64,000 nucleotides of DNA. Source: Syngnathus acus (lineage: Eukaryota > Chordata > Actinopteri > Syngnathiformes > Syngnathidae). The stretch covers positions 421,501 to 485,500 of the forward strand of contig NC_051103.1 in assembly GCF_901709675.1 (NCBI RefSeq). Direction: 5' to 3'. Position numbers and translations under genes: made by a program. This document shows, in pieces, positions 22,495 through 34,424 of this stretch. Under the pieces are notes generated by a model that saw nothing but the letters and a program-made list of their open reading frames with translations, had not been told where the DNA came from and did no database searches. How positions within the stretch are numbered: position 1 is the first letter of the stretch; every line of letters begins with the position of its first letter.

Positions 22495-23979
22495 CCGTAA
22501 TTTTCGGACTATAAGTCGCTCCGGAGTACAAGTCGCATCAGCCTTAAAATGCCCAAAAAAGTGAAGAAAAACATATACGTATAAGTCGCTCCGGAGTATA
22601 AGTCGCATTTTGGGGGGCAATTTATTCGACAAAACCCAACACCAAGAACAGTCATGAACGAGCAACAACAGGCTAAACGATAGGTATGCTAACGTGACAT
22701 AAACACAAACGAAGAGCTGAGAACGGCCCTGACGTAAAATTCAGAGTTATTCACAAAACTATTACATAAATAACACGTTAATAAAACCATCTGTGTCACT
22801 CCAATTCATTAAATCCATTGATCGTCCTTTGTGAACAATGCGTGCGCGCCGCTGACGGCGCTTGCACTTCAAAATATTCCACAGGCCCATATAACGATAT
22901 ATGAATTATATATCAAATAACTATTATATAAGCAATAATGTTATCAAACCATCTGTGTCACTCCAAACCATTAAATCCATCGATCGTCCTTTGTCAACAA
23001 TGGGTGCGCGCAGCTGACGGTGCTTGCACTTCAAAATATTCCACAGGCCCATATAACGATATATAAATTAGATATCAAATAACTATTATATAAGCAATAG
23101 TATTATCAAACCATCTGTGCACTCTAAATCATTAAATCCATCGATCAAATTCCTCGTCCTTCGTCAACAACGCCGCGCGTGCGTTCTGACGTCAGCCCCG
23201 TCGTTATTCCACAGATCTACTATACAACTATATTGTAGTGTTAAAGTTCAAGGAAAGACGTGGGTTTGGTAAACGGCTCTTTATTTACAAAACAAACTTT
23301 CAGGCGTGTGGCGGCGTGGACGTCCAGCCACGGAAGTGGAAGAGAGCTCCATAGAATAGGACCGGGCGTGCGTAAAAGCCATGACCGAGCCCCATCCACC
23401 GTCCCCGGACAGCCACCCGGCCGAGCGCCGGCCCTCGACTTCCATCCACGGAGGTGAAAGACAGCTCGGTAGAGTAGGACCGGGTGTGCGTAAAAGCATT
23501 GTCCGAGCCTCATCCACCGTCCCTGGACAGCCAACCGGCCGATCGCCGGCCCCCGACTTCAATCCACGGAAGTGAAAGAGAGCTCCGGAGAGTAGGACCG
23601 GGCGTGGGTAAAAGCCATAATAGTTTTTCAAACCTTCTGTGTCACTCCAAATCCTTAAATCCTTCAAACTGTTCGTCCACTGTGTCACTTAGAAACAAAG
23701 CCGCTAATGATGCCGGTAGTACGTGGGGCCCTTCGTCATCCCGTGATCAATCTTTGTCCTTTATGTAAACAACCGCCGCCCCACGCCGCGTCGCGCTGCT
23801 GACGTCACTTGAAATTCAAATTACAGTAATCCCTTGCTACATCGCGGTTCGTTTATCGCGGTTTCACTTTTTTTGGAAGATTTTTGAAAAAAAAAAACAC
23901 ATATAAGTCGCTCGTTATTATAAGTCGCCCCCCCCCCCAACTATGAAAAAAAACGCGACTTATAGTCTGAAAATTACGG
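22495..23979 (-). mobile_element. Long pogo-like MITE (family 3), copy 1
   Basis: TA-flanked ends CCGTAATTTTCGGACTATAA (left) and ...CTGAAAATTACGG (right). Inside are three direct units of about 165 bp (near 22740, 22905, 23070) and a GC-rich minisatellite with a period near 123 bp (23313-23615). On the minus strand each 165-bp unit holds a decayed D-E-(D/E)-F-x-G-F coding word like the last residues of the pogo transposase at 28119. A piece of another Tigger-type end lies at 23825-23870. The sister copy at 32171-33494 is in the opposite orientation. Confidence 0.8.
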
Positions 23980-24242
23980 TACATACAAAAAATTTTCAAA
24001 AAGTTTAAAACGAACAGTGCACGCACTACCACGTTACCTGAAAACTACCACATTACCTAAAAACGGACGGTGCATGCACAACCACATTACCTGATGCACG
24101 CATATGTGACGTGATCAATGTTAAGGTAGTTTGACGGACCAGATAGTGTTTGCAAGAAAATGTTTTTTTTTGGAGCGTATGGGTTCGCCCAGGGCACAAA
24201 AGTAGCCAGCACCGCCTCTGATTAAGTTTACTCAATTATACC
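23980..24242. other. Unassigned intron sequence
   Basis: Contains short repeats of 'accacattacct'. No element recognised. Confidence 0.45.
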
Positions 24243-24545
24243 AGCTCAGTGGCCTAGTGGTAGAGTGTCCGCCCTGAGACTGGAAGGTTGTGGGTTCAAA
24301 CCCCGGCCGGGTCATACCAAAGACTATAAAAATGGGACCCATTGCCTCCCTGCTTGGCACTCAGCATTAAGGGTTGGAATTGGGGGGTTAGATCACCAAC
24401 TGATTCCCGAGCGCGGCACCGCTGCTGCTCACTGCTCCCCTCTCCCCCAGGGGATGGATTAAAATCACACGGGGATGGGTTAAATGCAGAGGACAAATTT
24501 CACCACACCCAGGTGTGTGTGTGACGATCATTGGGACTTTAATCT
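24243..24545 (+). mobile_element. tRNA-derived SINE (family S1), full length
   Basis: Begins 'agctcagtggcctagtggta' (box A region), then 'gggttcaaacccc' (box B), the conserved body, and ends 'cattgggactttaatcttaat'. It keeps the same sense as RNA polymerase III transcription. Confidence 0.88.
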
Positions 24546-24927
24546 TAATCTTAATTTTATAGTATCCAGCAGTGTGGCAAAAAGTAAAGTTAAAAAAGTA
24601 AAGCTGGCTTGGATGTCCACCACCCGAGCCAGGTTAAGACGGCCAAACATGTTATGGACTACCAAACTGCTGACATCATCACATGGGCTCTGCATGCGAG
24701 ATCCAGATTTTTATTTGGCTGATGTAGGACCGATATCCACTATTAATACATATTGGATCTGGACACCCCATATCATCAACATGATCAGTGTCTGAAAATG
24801 TATTAAACATGAAAGTAATTTCAGCAAATTTTCAGGCATAAAACTGGTAGCCCTTCGCAATAATAGCTCTCGCTCTCAAAAAGATTAGAGGCCACTGCAT
24901 GCATTGGTAACTGGTAATTGGTAACGC
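24546..24927. other. Unassigned intron sequence
   Basis: No element or coding signal recognised. Confidence 0.45.
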
Positions 24928-25147
24928 ATGGGTTGGCAACTCCGGTCCTCGAGGGACGGTGTCCTGCATGTTTTAAAGGTCTCCCTGACGCAACACACCC
25001 TGATTCAAATGATCAGGATAGTTATCTAGCTTCTGCAGACTAATTGCTTATTATCTGACTATTTGAATCAGGTGTGTTGCAACAGTAGGTCATAGAAAAC
25101 ATGCAGGACACCGGTCGGCCCTTGAAGACCAAAGTTGCCTACCTCTG
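24928..25147. mobile_element. Palindromic hAT-like MITE
   Basis: About 220 bp that can fold on itself: 'ggtgtcctgcatgtttt' near 24957 pairs with 'aaaacatgcaggacacc' near 25095, and 'ggttggcaactccggtcct' pairs imperfectly with the right end. It lies about 115 bp past the donor of the exon at 25263. Confidence 0.75.
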
Positions 25148-25179
25148 CTCAGCTTTGAAAGTTCCACTATTTTTGCAGT

Positions 25180-25225
25180 AAAATACCCCCCCCCCCCCAC
25201 CCACCCACACACACACACACAACAG
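25180..25225. repeat. C-run plus (CA)n next to an exon donor
   Basis: About 14 C residues followed by CCCA and CA units. On the gene's strand this is a (GT)n tract and a G-run 40-80 nt inside the intron after the donor at 25262. Confidence 0.9.
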
Positions 25226-25262
25226 AACTCACTGTGTTCGAACACACACACAAAACACTCAC

Positions 25263-25371
25263 CTGTTTGCCCAGGAGGACCATCAACAAGCAGGCACCTA
25301 TTGTGGCTGCCATCATCACGTAGCAGGCTTTTACTCGCACTTTGTTTCTGGCAGCGTCAAGCATTTCATAC
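25263..25371 (-). CDS. fam162a: FAM162 family protein, transmembrane exon
   Basis: A 109-bp exon with acceptor ...gtgcaacag|G and donor CAG|gtgagtg. Entered in phase 2 (the G completes the Ser codon begun at 58947) and left in phase 0, it encodes YEMLDAARNKVRVKACY followed by a hydrophobic helix (VMMAATIGACLLMVLLG) and KQ. This is the FAM162 signature, (V)S.EM(L/I)DAA.N..RVK plus one membrane span, which anchors the protein in mitochondrial membranes. All codons are open and both splice sites are canonical, so this is not a processed copy. It sits alone, 33.6 kb from the exon before and 23.4 kb from the one after. Confidence 0.93.
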
Positions 25372-26578
25372 CTGTTGCACACACAAAATGCAACAAGTCA
25401 TTTCAGTAATATACTCCTATTATGGTCAACGTTAGTAATATACTACTCGTTTGAGGGCCAAATGTGTCTCGGATAGACCACTTCCTGTTTAAGAGGGTGC
25501 TTTTATTTTTTACCACTGGTAGTTGTAATTTTATGTATAATTTAGAATTTACTTCAAAATTCAGCAAAGCTGCTTTAACCCACATGATCATAGCTTGTAA
25601 AAACTTCACACACTTGATGAGAGTCCGGGCCTGAAAACATCTACAAATGTAGTTTTTATCATACCTCAATTATACACCTACTGGCTCCAGCAAATAAAAG
25701 TTTTGTTTTGTTTTGTATTCCTACTAGCGGGTCAACCAGATTGACTTAATATTTCCTTGGAAAAGTGTTAAGGCCTTCATGATGCTAAAACATGGACTTT
25801 TCGCAAAACACTGATGCCGTGAGTTTCCCAAGAAAACTTTGCTAAATTTGAGCGTCTAAACATGCACAAAAACTCATGAAGCTGGACATACATCAGGCTT
25901 GGCAAAAATGTATTAGTTTATTATTCATTTAAGTAATGGCTCAGTGACCCCCTAATAATAATAATAATAAAAGTAAAAAAATATATATAATAACATAAAA
26001 TAATAATAATAATAATAAAATAGCAGCTCTTCATATGAATCCAGAGGTTAACCATGATTTGTTTCCTCCTCAAGTCCAAGGGTATCTCACGCATCTCCAC
26101 CTGTAAGGGACCCACTGGAGAAGTTTTAAAAGCTCCACAACATATCCTCAGAGCCTGGGCCTGTATTACACAACCAGTCTTTTTAACGACGACGTTGCTG
26201 CTGACTCATAACTCACACGCCCATAAACAGACCTCATTCAAAGCGCTACACATATTTATACAGGCCTACAGTAAATGCACCAGAGGTGCAAGAGTGTTTC
26301 AACTTTGTCAAACAGCCTCAGAGGGGTGAAAGAGTGTTATCGAGTGCATACGAATTCTCGAAAAGCAGCCCTACTAAAATTGATATACCAGAGGTGAGAG
26401 AATGGCACAAGCCTGCCAAACAGTCAGGGTGTGTCAAAACTCAAAAAGAGATTAAAAAAACAAATAAAAAAAGACTCTCTATACATATATATTTAAAAAG
26501 AAGTGACAAAAAGGATGGAAATATTTGAGACGATATCTTGTTATATGATAGGGTGAAGTATATTTCTATGGTGTAAAT
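25372..26578. other. Intron sequence, mostly unassigned
   Basis: Contains TAA/AT microsatellites at 25953-26018. Short frames near 26054-26330 show no motif. Probably old intron with decayed repeats. Confidence 0.45.
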
Positions 26579-26890
26579 TCAAGTGAGAGATTTAAATAAA
26601 AAAATGTGTGGGTGACAAATTGGAATGATTAGTCTACCAGCCTTTTCCAGCAACGAAATGTTCGTGACGCGCTCTTGCCAAGTGATGTCCAGAATCCAAC
26701 ATAGACACCGGATATGAAACTTTTCCAGTCGGTCCTCTTGGCGAGCATAGGTGGTCCATGACTCACTACCGTACAGCAATGTTCCGAGGACGCAAGCCTG
26801 GTACACTTTTAAGTAGTTAATGAGATTGGCTGTGAAATTAATGCGGAGCCTGGGCCTGATGGGCAGCGGGCCCAGGTTCACTCTGTTGTT
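26579..26890 (-). pseudogene. C-terminal fragment of a LINE reverse transcriptase
   Basis: The minus-strand frame reads LGTLLYGSESWTTYARQEDR and then RCLCWILDITWQ, the region after the palm in many non-LTR retrotransposons of fish (RTE-like, tentative). It ends in an unrelated tail. No 5' part is seen. Confidence 0.7.
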
Positions 26891-27226
26891 GATTTGACGC
26901 AGGCCCTCATGATCGACATTCCTGAAGGAATTTTGACATAGGACATAGATGGCTCAATGACTACTGTGTGGAGTCAAGAGAATTACAAAGGTGAGCTGGG
27001 CGCCTTATATTAAGTGGTCCGTCACCTGGGTGGAAAAAGTGAAGGAAATGGCAAAAGAAAAACCCTCCAGTGGTGTGGAATTGGATGGGCCATTTGTGGA
27101 GGATTTAGTGACAGTACATAGTGACATAGACTATGGTAATGAAAATTGTTCTCCAAAGGGGAAATGTTTACAAAATAGTGGAAAAAGAGGGGATGGAGAG
27201 TGTTGGAGTGTTTGTGGTCATCATCA
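26891..27226. other. Unassigned sequence
   Basis: Short open frames on both strands, none with recognised motifs. Confidence 0.4.
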
Positions 27227-27510
27227 TCATAGCTTGTCACGCCAAACAACCAACCATTCTAGGGTGTTCTGATTCACATTCAGCAAGTCAGCATTGTTCA
27301 GGCTGCATGATAAGGGACACGCTCGGAGGATATGCTCGATGATCTGGGCTCCCTCTCCACACTCACACGACTGATCCGTCCCCAGGCTCCATCTGACCTG
27401 TCCTATATACTCCTGATCTTGCCCTATTAAGGGCACACCAGCTGCCTCTAGGGAGATGTGCCACATCAGCAATTTCTTCGGTGGGGTCTTGAACAGCACT
27501 GTTGGGGGTA

Positions 27511-27922
27511 CCGTATTTTCATGTTCGAAAGACGCATTGTAATAAAAGGTGCGGTCTCAGTTGTGTGCCATGACTGTGTTTAACACACACATAGGGTGCA
27601 ACGGCTCATAGGGTGCGAGTTTTATATATACAATCCACGCCCACACTTAGCCCTTTAACGTCCTCATGGCGCTCTCAACTACGTCCGCCTTACAACAACC
27701 ACACGCGCGTGCACGCGCGCGCACGCACACGCGGTACTAGCAGACATGTTAGCTTTACTTGTTTTACATGTTTACTTTGAACGGCCGGTTCACACCGATG
27801 TCCAGCGGTTGGAGTTCCTTTGTCGCGCCTCCCGGAATGACAGCAAGCTCGGCGTTCATTGCTTCAATTGTTTTTTCACATCGGCTGTGACGACAGCACA
27901 CACACGCGCGCATGCGCACACG

Positions 27923-27956
<34 letters not shown>

Positions 27957-29699
27957 CACACAAACACACTGCAGATCCACGCCCACACTCCCCCCGTAAA
28001 CGTTCTCATGGCAACTGCAACAACAACACACACACAAGCATACAAGTGTGCGTATTTAAAAATGAAGCGGGAGCAAAACTGCGTTTGGTATTCACATTTC
28101 TATTACCGGTAATGGTCATCAATTAAACCCATTGAAGTCCTCATCCTCTGTTTCCGAATTGAACAGCAGCGCTAAATCTCCAACTGACATGCCAGGTTCA
28201 CTTTCTTCACTGTCACTTTCCGTGCCGTGTGGCTCCTCGGCTATGATGCCGGCTTTTACGAAAAGCTTGCACAACAGTGCCAGCAGACATGTTAGCCCAA
28301 GCATCCACAATCCATTCGCAAATTGTGGCGTAACTCGCCCGGCGCTGCCTTCCACTCTTAGTGAAACTATGCTCTGCATCGGTCATCCATCGCTCCCATG
28401 TCGCTCGCAGCTTTACTTTGAACGGCCGGTTCACTCCGATGTCCAGCGGTTGGAGTTGCTTTGTCGTGCCTCAAGCTCATGACAACAAGCTCGGCGTTCA
28501 TTTGCTTCACCTGTTTTTTCACATCGGCTGTGAGATGGGCACGCATCGAGTCACAGATCAACAGCGATAGTGATGCGTGGAAAAAAACACCTGGTCTCCT
28601 TACATACACCTCCCTCAGCCACTCATCATTTCCTCATCCATCCAGCCCTTTTTATTTGCCTTAATGATGACTCCTACTGGAAACGTCTTTTTAGGCAAAG
28701 TCTTTCTCTTAAAAATCACCATAGGCGGCAGTTTCTGTCCATTAGCATGGCAGCCAAGCACAACAGTAAGACTTTTCGTATCCCATTGTGCGTCTCGCGA
28801 CCGTCTTGGTCCCTTTCTTCTCCACAGTGTGATTCACCGGGATGTCGAAAATGAGCGGCACCTCGTCCATGTTGGTGATGTGGCTGGGCTGGATGTGTTT
28901 GTTGGCGATGCGTTTGCTGCAATAGGAGCGAAAGATGGCCAGCTTTTCATTATAATCTGCTGGAAGTTGCTGCGCAAACGTAGTCCTGGTCCGGATGGAA
29001 AAATGGTACCGTTTCATGAAACGAGAGCACCAAGACGGACCTCCTTGAAAATGTTCAATTTTCATTTGTTCTGCTAGCGTTGCTGCTTTTAGTCGAATGG
29101 TGACCGTCGAAACGCTTCTCCCACTCGTTCTTTGCTCGATGATCCACTGTTCGAGACTTTCCTCCAACTCGGGCCACCTCGCCTTACGTCCGCGGAAACT
29201 CAGATGCGTCTTTTTGACCTGTCGGAGCTCGTTTTCCAGCTTCCTCCACTTGCGAACCATCGATTCGTTGATTTCAAATTCTCTCGCGGCTGCTCGATTT
29301 CCATGCTCCTCCGCGTAGCTGATGGTCTTCAGTTTGAACTGTGCTTGATAAGCGTGTCTCTTTGCCATTTTCACTGCTGTCATAGCAACGATGTTTTGCA
29401 TGACGCATGTACCCGTTCTTTTATATACAATCCACGCCCACACTTCCACCGCCCACACTTCCCCCTTTAACGTTCTCATGGCGTTCTCTACTACGTCCGC
29501 CATACAACAACACACACACAGGGCGGGGCGTACTGCAAATCCACGGCCACAATTCTCCCTTTAACGTTCTCATGGCGCTCTTTAATACGTCCGGCTTACA
29601 ACATCAACACACATAGGGACCACTGCATGATAGGGCGCGCCGCACATTTTGAAGAAAATCTAAGACTTTTATCCGCGCCTAATAAACGTGAAAATATGG
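27511..29699 (-). mobile_element. Pogo-superfamily transposon with a decayed transposase
   Basis: Ends CCGTATTTTCATG and ...CGTGAAAATATGG, with TA on both sides. Removing it joins the LINE reading frame on both sides. It contains the transposase relic (29368-28119) and, beyond its stop codon, a second copy of part of the catalytic region (about 27900-27770: EKTIEAMNAELAVIPGG, ELQPLDIGVNRPFK). A long (CA)n lies at 27895-27966. Confidence 0.85.
28119..29368 (-). pseudogene. Pogo-type transposase (Brinker HTH, CENP-B HTH, DDE_1), frameshifted
   Basis: The likely start is the Met of MAKRHAYQAQFKL (29368), which opens a Brinker-type helix-turn-helix (to about residue 45). A CENP-B-like HTH follows (RKARWPELEESLEQWI ... 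SWCSRFMKRYHFS). The DDE domain shows the first Asp in ITNMDEVPL and the second in LLICDSMRAHL; the third region is altered (PTAGHRSEPAVQSK in place of LQPLDIGVNRPFK). Frame breaks lie near 28740 and between 28480 and 28380. The acidic tail ends FNSETEDEDFNGFN. The protein would bind the element ends and move it into TA sites. It resembles vertebrate POGK-like proteins, but it lies inside transposon ends, so it is not the host gene. Confidence 0.85.
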
Positions 29700-30829
29700 T
29701 ATTCCTTTGTTCAGATTCCTTCTATTGGTCCACTCTATACTTTTGTCCTGATATATGGGGTGGAAGTTCCTCCTCAATAACAAAACTCTTTCTAGATTTC
29801 AGTCTCCTCGGAACAGGCTCATGGGGATGCAATGGGTGTCTTGCGTCCAAGGTTTGCTTGTGCTTTTCTGGTTTAGCTGCTGTCTGCCGCCGGATGTTTG
29901 GAGGGTTAATACCAGCAAGCTTATAGGGTATTAATTGGAGTGGGCCGTAGTGTTCCTGTAATTACTCTACAAGCTTCGTTAAGTAATGGGTCTATTTTCT
30001 TTGCGTGTGATGATCTACTCCACACAGGTGCACAGTACTCTGCTGGTGCATAGCACAAGGCTAGGGCAGATGTTTTAAGCATTTGAGCGTTGGCTCCCTG
30101 CTAGTTTTTTGAGTAAGAGTTAGTTTTTGCATGTGGGTGGCAAATGATAATGTTCTGTCCAGTGTGACCCCTAGATACACTGGGAACTGATGATGTTCTA
30201 GTTCCTTGCCACACCAAAGGATCTTGAGCTTGCGATTGGCATCTCTATTCCTCAGATGAAAGGCACACACTTGAGTTTTAAGTGGATTTGGATTTAGAGA
30301 CCATTTGACATAATTTTTCATCTCCTCTAGGGCTGCTGTTAATTGTGTCTCAACCTCTTGGAAGGTACGAGCTTGTATGGCCAGACATAGGTCGTCCGTA
30401 TAGATGAATCTGCGAACATTTGTTGGCGAAGGTTGGTCATTGGTGTATATGTTGAATAGCAAGGGTGCCAGGACTGAACCCTGTGGTAGGCCATTCTTCT
30501 GCATCCGCCATCTGCTTTTAACGCCATTCCTCTCTACATAGAATTTGGGCTTTTCTGAGACTTCTAATTACTTCTACTATAGTCCTATTTTTCAGCATTT
30601 TGGACACTTTCATAAGTAGACCTCTGTGATTGACGGAATCATATGCTGCTGTTAGATCTACAAACACGGTTCCAGTGACTTGTTGTTCAAACGATCCTCT
30701 ATGTACTGGGTTAAGTTAAGTACTTGACCGCAGCAAGATCGTCCTGGCCTGAACCCAGCTTAGTCTGGTGTGAGTAAGTTGTCAACTGTGTCGGATATTT
30801 TATTTCTGTATTTTAACGAATGGATCCTT

Positions 30830-32165
30830 CATGTACTCGCCATAGGTAAATGGTTTTCCGCGCTTTATTAACTCTCAGGCTGCAACAAAACTTCCCGCAG
30901 GAGTAGAGTTTGGAGATGTGAAGGAATGGGGTCGAAATACAAAAAGTCCTGCCTAGCTACAAAAACAGATATGATCAAACCTCATTGAATAAAGTACATA
31001 AGCAGACAAGTATATTCACATATTAAATCAATAAAAGAAACATTTTAAGCATATAATTATACCTACACACCAAATCAGTAAGAATAATAGGAATAAAAGA
31101 TAAGAAAGATAATAAGAAGACATAACTAGACATTTTTGATAGGTGGTAATGACAAAGGTTTTTATAATTATGATCTGATATGTATTTCTGAGCACTTTGA
31201 AATAACAAATGTTTTTTTGATATATTGCCTGAATAGCTAAATGACCCTTAAGGAACTGCCTGATGATTTTCTAAATCATGGACACTGCCAAAGTCATCTA
31301 AAAATGTTCAGTACTTGATTATATCTTATGTTTTGACTAATGCTAGACGACAGTTTTCGATTACTACTAAACGTTCTGGACAGAGGGAAATAATTTGCCT
31401 AACAAAGAAAAGACATGGTTGGAAGCATGATTAAACTAAGAATATGATAACGTAAGCAAGTACATGGAGTATCAAAATAACAAACAAACAAAAACATGGT
31501 AAGTGGTGAGTACAAACTTTGCATAGTCAGGGAACATTAATAAATTGATGATGTCACAGCCAAAAGCTCACATAATTCCGTACAAAACGACAAAATTGAA
31601 AGAATGATGAATGGGCGGTGTGCGACAGTGGATGTACGTATGTGCAAGAATGGTTTACAGGAAGGACACTTGGAGATAAAACCGGTAGAGGTGCCAGAGG
31701 AAGAGCGGCAGGAGGAAAACAACCAAGAACCCGGCCAAAGGTGATCGCCAAGGCCGACAGATGGGATGGAAAACAACAGCCCCCACACACACCGAATCGC
31801 CCATAATCAGCACCCACCCCCACGGAACCATCTCTCACTGAACCAGCACCCACTCCCATGGAATCAATCTCTCCTGCGAACTTGCCACACCCCCTGACTC
31901 ATCACCCATCAAACTCGGCCCACACTAGCATGTGCAACTGAATATAAGCTGACCAAAGAACCTTGAACGTTGCCTTTTCTGAATGGAGACTTTCTGCTCT
32001 TGAGCATGGTCGCACGAAAGGCCCAGCGCTGTATTGTACTTTCCTGAAAACAGAGCTTTCTTAACAAGAATTGTGATCGAACTCAACCAACCTGTGTAAG
32101 TCTAAATTTTGTTTCGGTGTCTTAGCCTTTTCCTAAAACTGAAGAAATAAAACGAGCATGCGGTG
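30830..32165. other. Unassigned sequence, possibly with an LTR-like part
   Basis: 30830-31540 is AT-rich without signals. 31540-32165 is C/A-rich with an AATAAA near 32146, followed within about 20 bp by the MITE at 32171. It might be part of an LTR, but I see no TG...CA boundaries. Confidence 0.35.
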
Positions 32166-32170
32166 AGTAG

Positions 32171-33494
32171 CGTAATTTTCGGACTATAAGTCGCGTTTTT
32201 TTTCATAGTTTGGGTGGGGGGGGCGACTTGTAATAAGGAGCGACTTATATGTGTTTTTTTTCAAACATTCTCAAAATAAAAACCGCGATAAACGAACCGC
32301 GATGTAGCAAGGGATTACTGTAATTTGAATTTCAAGTGACGTCAGCAGCGCGACGCGGCGTGGCGCTTGTTTACAAAAAGGACAAAGATTGATCACGGGA
32401 TGACGAAGATGACGAAGGGCCCCACGTACTACCGGCATCATTAGCGGCTTTGTTTCTAAGTGACACGGAGGACGAAGAGTTTGAAGGATTTAAGGATTTG
32501 GAGTGACACAGAAGGTTTGAAAAACTATTATGGCTTTTACGCACGCCCGGTCCTACTCTATGGAGCGCTCTTTCACCTCCGTGGATCGAAGTCGGGGGCC
32601 GGCGCTCGGTCGGGTGGCTGTCCGGGGACGGTGGATGGGGGTCGGACATGGCTTTTACGCACGCCCGGTCCTGCTCTACAGAGCTCTCTTTCACCTCCGT
32701 GGATAGAAGTCGGGGGCCGGCGCTCGGCCGGGTGGCTGTCCGGGGACGGTGGATAGGGCTCGGTCATGGCTTTTACGCACGCCCGGTCCTATTCTATGGA
32801 TCTCTCTTCCACCTCCGTGGCTGGAAGTCCACGCCGCCACACGCCTGGAAGTTCGTTTTGTTAAATACAGAACCGTTTACCAAACCCACGTCTTTCCTTG
32901 TACTTTGTTAACGCCACAATATAGTTATATACTAGATCTGTGGAATAACGACGAGGCTGACATCAGGGCGCACGCGCGGCGTTGTTGACAAAGGACGAGG
33001 AATTTGATCGATGGATTTAATGACTTAGAGTGCACAGATGGTTTGATAATATTATTGCTTATATAATAGTTATTTGATATCTAATTTATATATCGTTATA
33101 TGCGCCTGTGGAATATTTTGAAGTGCAAGCACGTCAGCGGCGCGCACCCATTGTTGACAAAGGACGATCGATGGATTTAGTGAATTGGAGTGACACAGAT
33201 GGTTTTATAAACGTGTTATTTATGTAATAGTTTTTTTTAATAAATCTGAATGTTACGTCAGGCCCGTTCTCAGCTCTTCGTTTGTGTTTATGTCACGTTA
33301 GCATACCTATCGTTTAGCCTGTTGTTGCTCGTTCATGTCTGATCTTGGTGATGGATTTTGTTGAATAAATTTCCCCCCAAAATGCGACTTATGCTCCGGA
33401 GCGATTTATATGTATATGTTTTTTTCACGTTATTGTGCATTTTATGGCTAATGCGACCTATATTCCGAAGCGACTTTTAGTCCGAAAATTACGG
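32171..33494 (+). mobile_element. Long pogo-like MITE (family 3), copy 2, inverted
   Basis: Same element as 22495-23979 in the opposite orientation, with the same 123-bp minisatellite (32530-32830), the same direct units and the same partial Tigger-type end (32283-32325). Ends are CGTAATTTTCGGACTATAAG and ...AGTCCGAAAATTACGG, then TA. Confidence 0.82.
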
Positions 33495-34152
33495 TAAATT
33501 GGATAAAAGGTGATTGGCTATGGCTTTTGCTGTGAGGCGCGGATAGCGTGCTTCCCAAATTGTGGACCAAAATCCAACAGATACAATCCACTTCTTGATA
33601 CTGTTTTTTCGTTCCTCAAATTGCACCTTTCCTCTCAGTTCCAACTGGGTGATCGGCATCAAATTTAGCATGCTTTCGCTGAAAATGTCGCTCCAAATTG
33701 CTCTTCTTGCTATATTTGACAACTTCTCATTGCAAATCAAACATTCAGGCAATCCTTCAGCATTGGCAATGAAAGCAAATAGTTGAGTCCATTCTTTCTT
33801 AAAGCCTCTCATCAGCAATCTTTGTATTTTTGCCTTTTGAATCCATGGCCCGTCACTCACACACCTGTTTGTTCACAACTCGCCTGTGCTGTGTCGCTTG
33901 CTATGACGCAATTTTGCGCCATTCTGAAATTCTGTATTTTTAATATATTTACAACTACATACATTTTCTACAGCATAAGAATGTTTGTGTCATGATTACA
34001 ATCTATAAACCATATTTAAAAAAACAAAACAAAACAAAAAAAAAAGAACATCTTTTTCCATTTTCACGCATTTTTGCAAGAGCTCCAGGGAGCCACTAGG
34101 GGTGTGCTAAAGAGCCGCATGCGGCTCTGGAGCCGCGTGTTGCCGACCCCTG
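33495..34152 (-). mobile_element. hAT element relic with N-terminal transposase piece
   Basis: On the minus strand it begins CAGGGGTCGGCAACACGCGG (34152 downward). A frame at 33860-33489 has a decayed BED-type finger (PECLICNEKLSNIARR) and continues LTAKAIANHLL. Family H3, the same as the element at 38869. Confidence 0.75.
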
Positions 34153-34424
34153 TTCTAGAGAGAAAGGTGGGAGGTAATCATTACCATCTAAGAGAGCTGC
34201 CTTCATCTCCTCCTGTTGCCTTTTCCTTTGATGGTGTTCTTTATTATTTGGACGGCCATTTACAATTAATTGGTGAGCAATTTGGTTTGGATTTACTGCT
34301 GTTATTCTTTGAGGTGGTTTATTCTCATAGTTTAGTCTACGAATGGTTGACCATGCCCTTTTGCTGTTGTGAGTCATGTCTATATTTTCTACAAGATCAA
34401 GCCATTGTTGTTAAAGTTAAGTTA

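Noticed and set aside
22495-23979. CRISPR-like array (regular repeats)
   Set aside because: Repeats are 123-165 bp direct units within a transposon in a vertebrate genome, without short repeats and unique spacers.
24243-24330. tRNA gene (A and B boxes are recognisable)
   Set aside because: The boxes belong to a dispersed SINE with several copies and no cloverleaf 3' half; the same holds at 12078 and 14470.
27895-27966. Open frames in the CA repeat as coding
   Set aside because: Any CA repeat is open in several frames; no motif.
28461-29077. Plus-strand frames across the pogo transposase
   Set aside because: Antisense shadows of the minus-strand transposase.
28119-29515. Host POGK-like gene
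   Set aside because: It lies between TA-flanked inverted repeats and carries frameshifts; it is a transposon relic.
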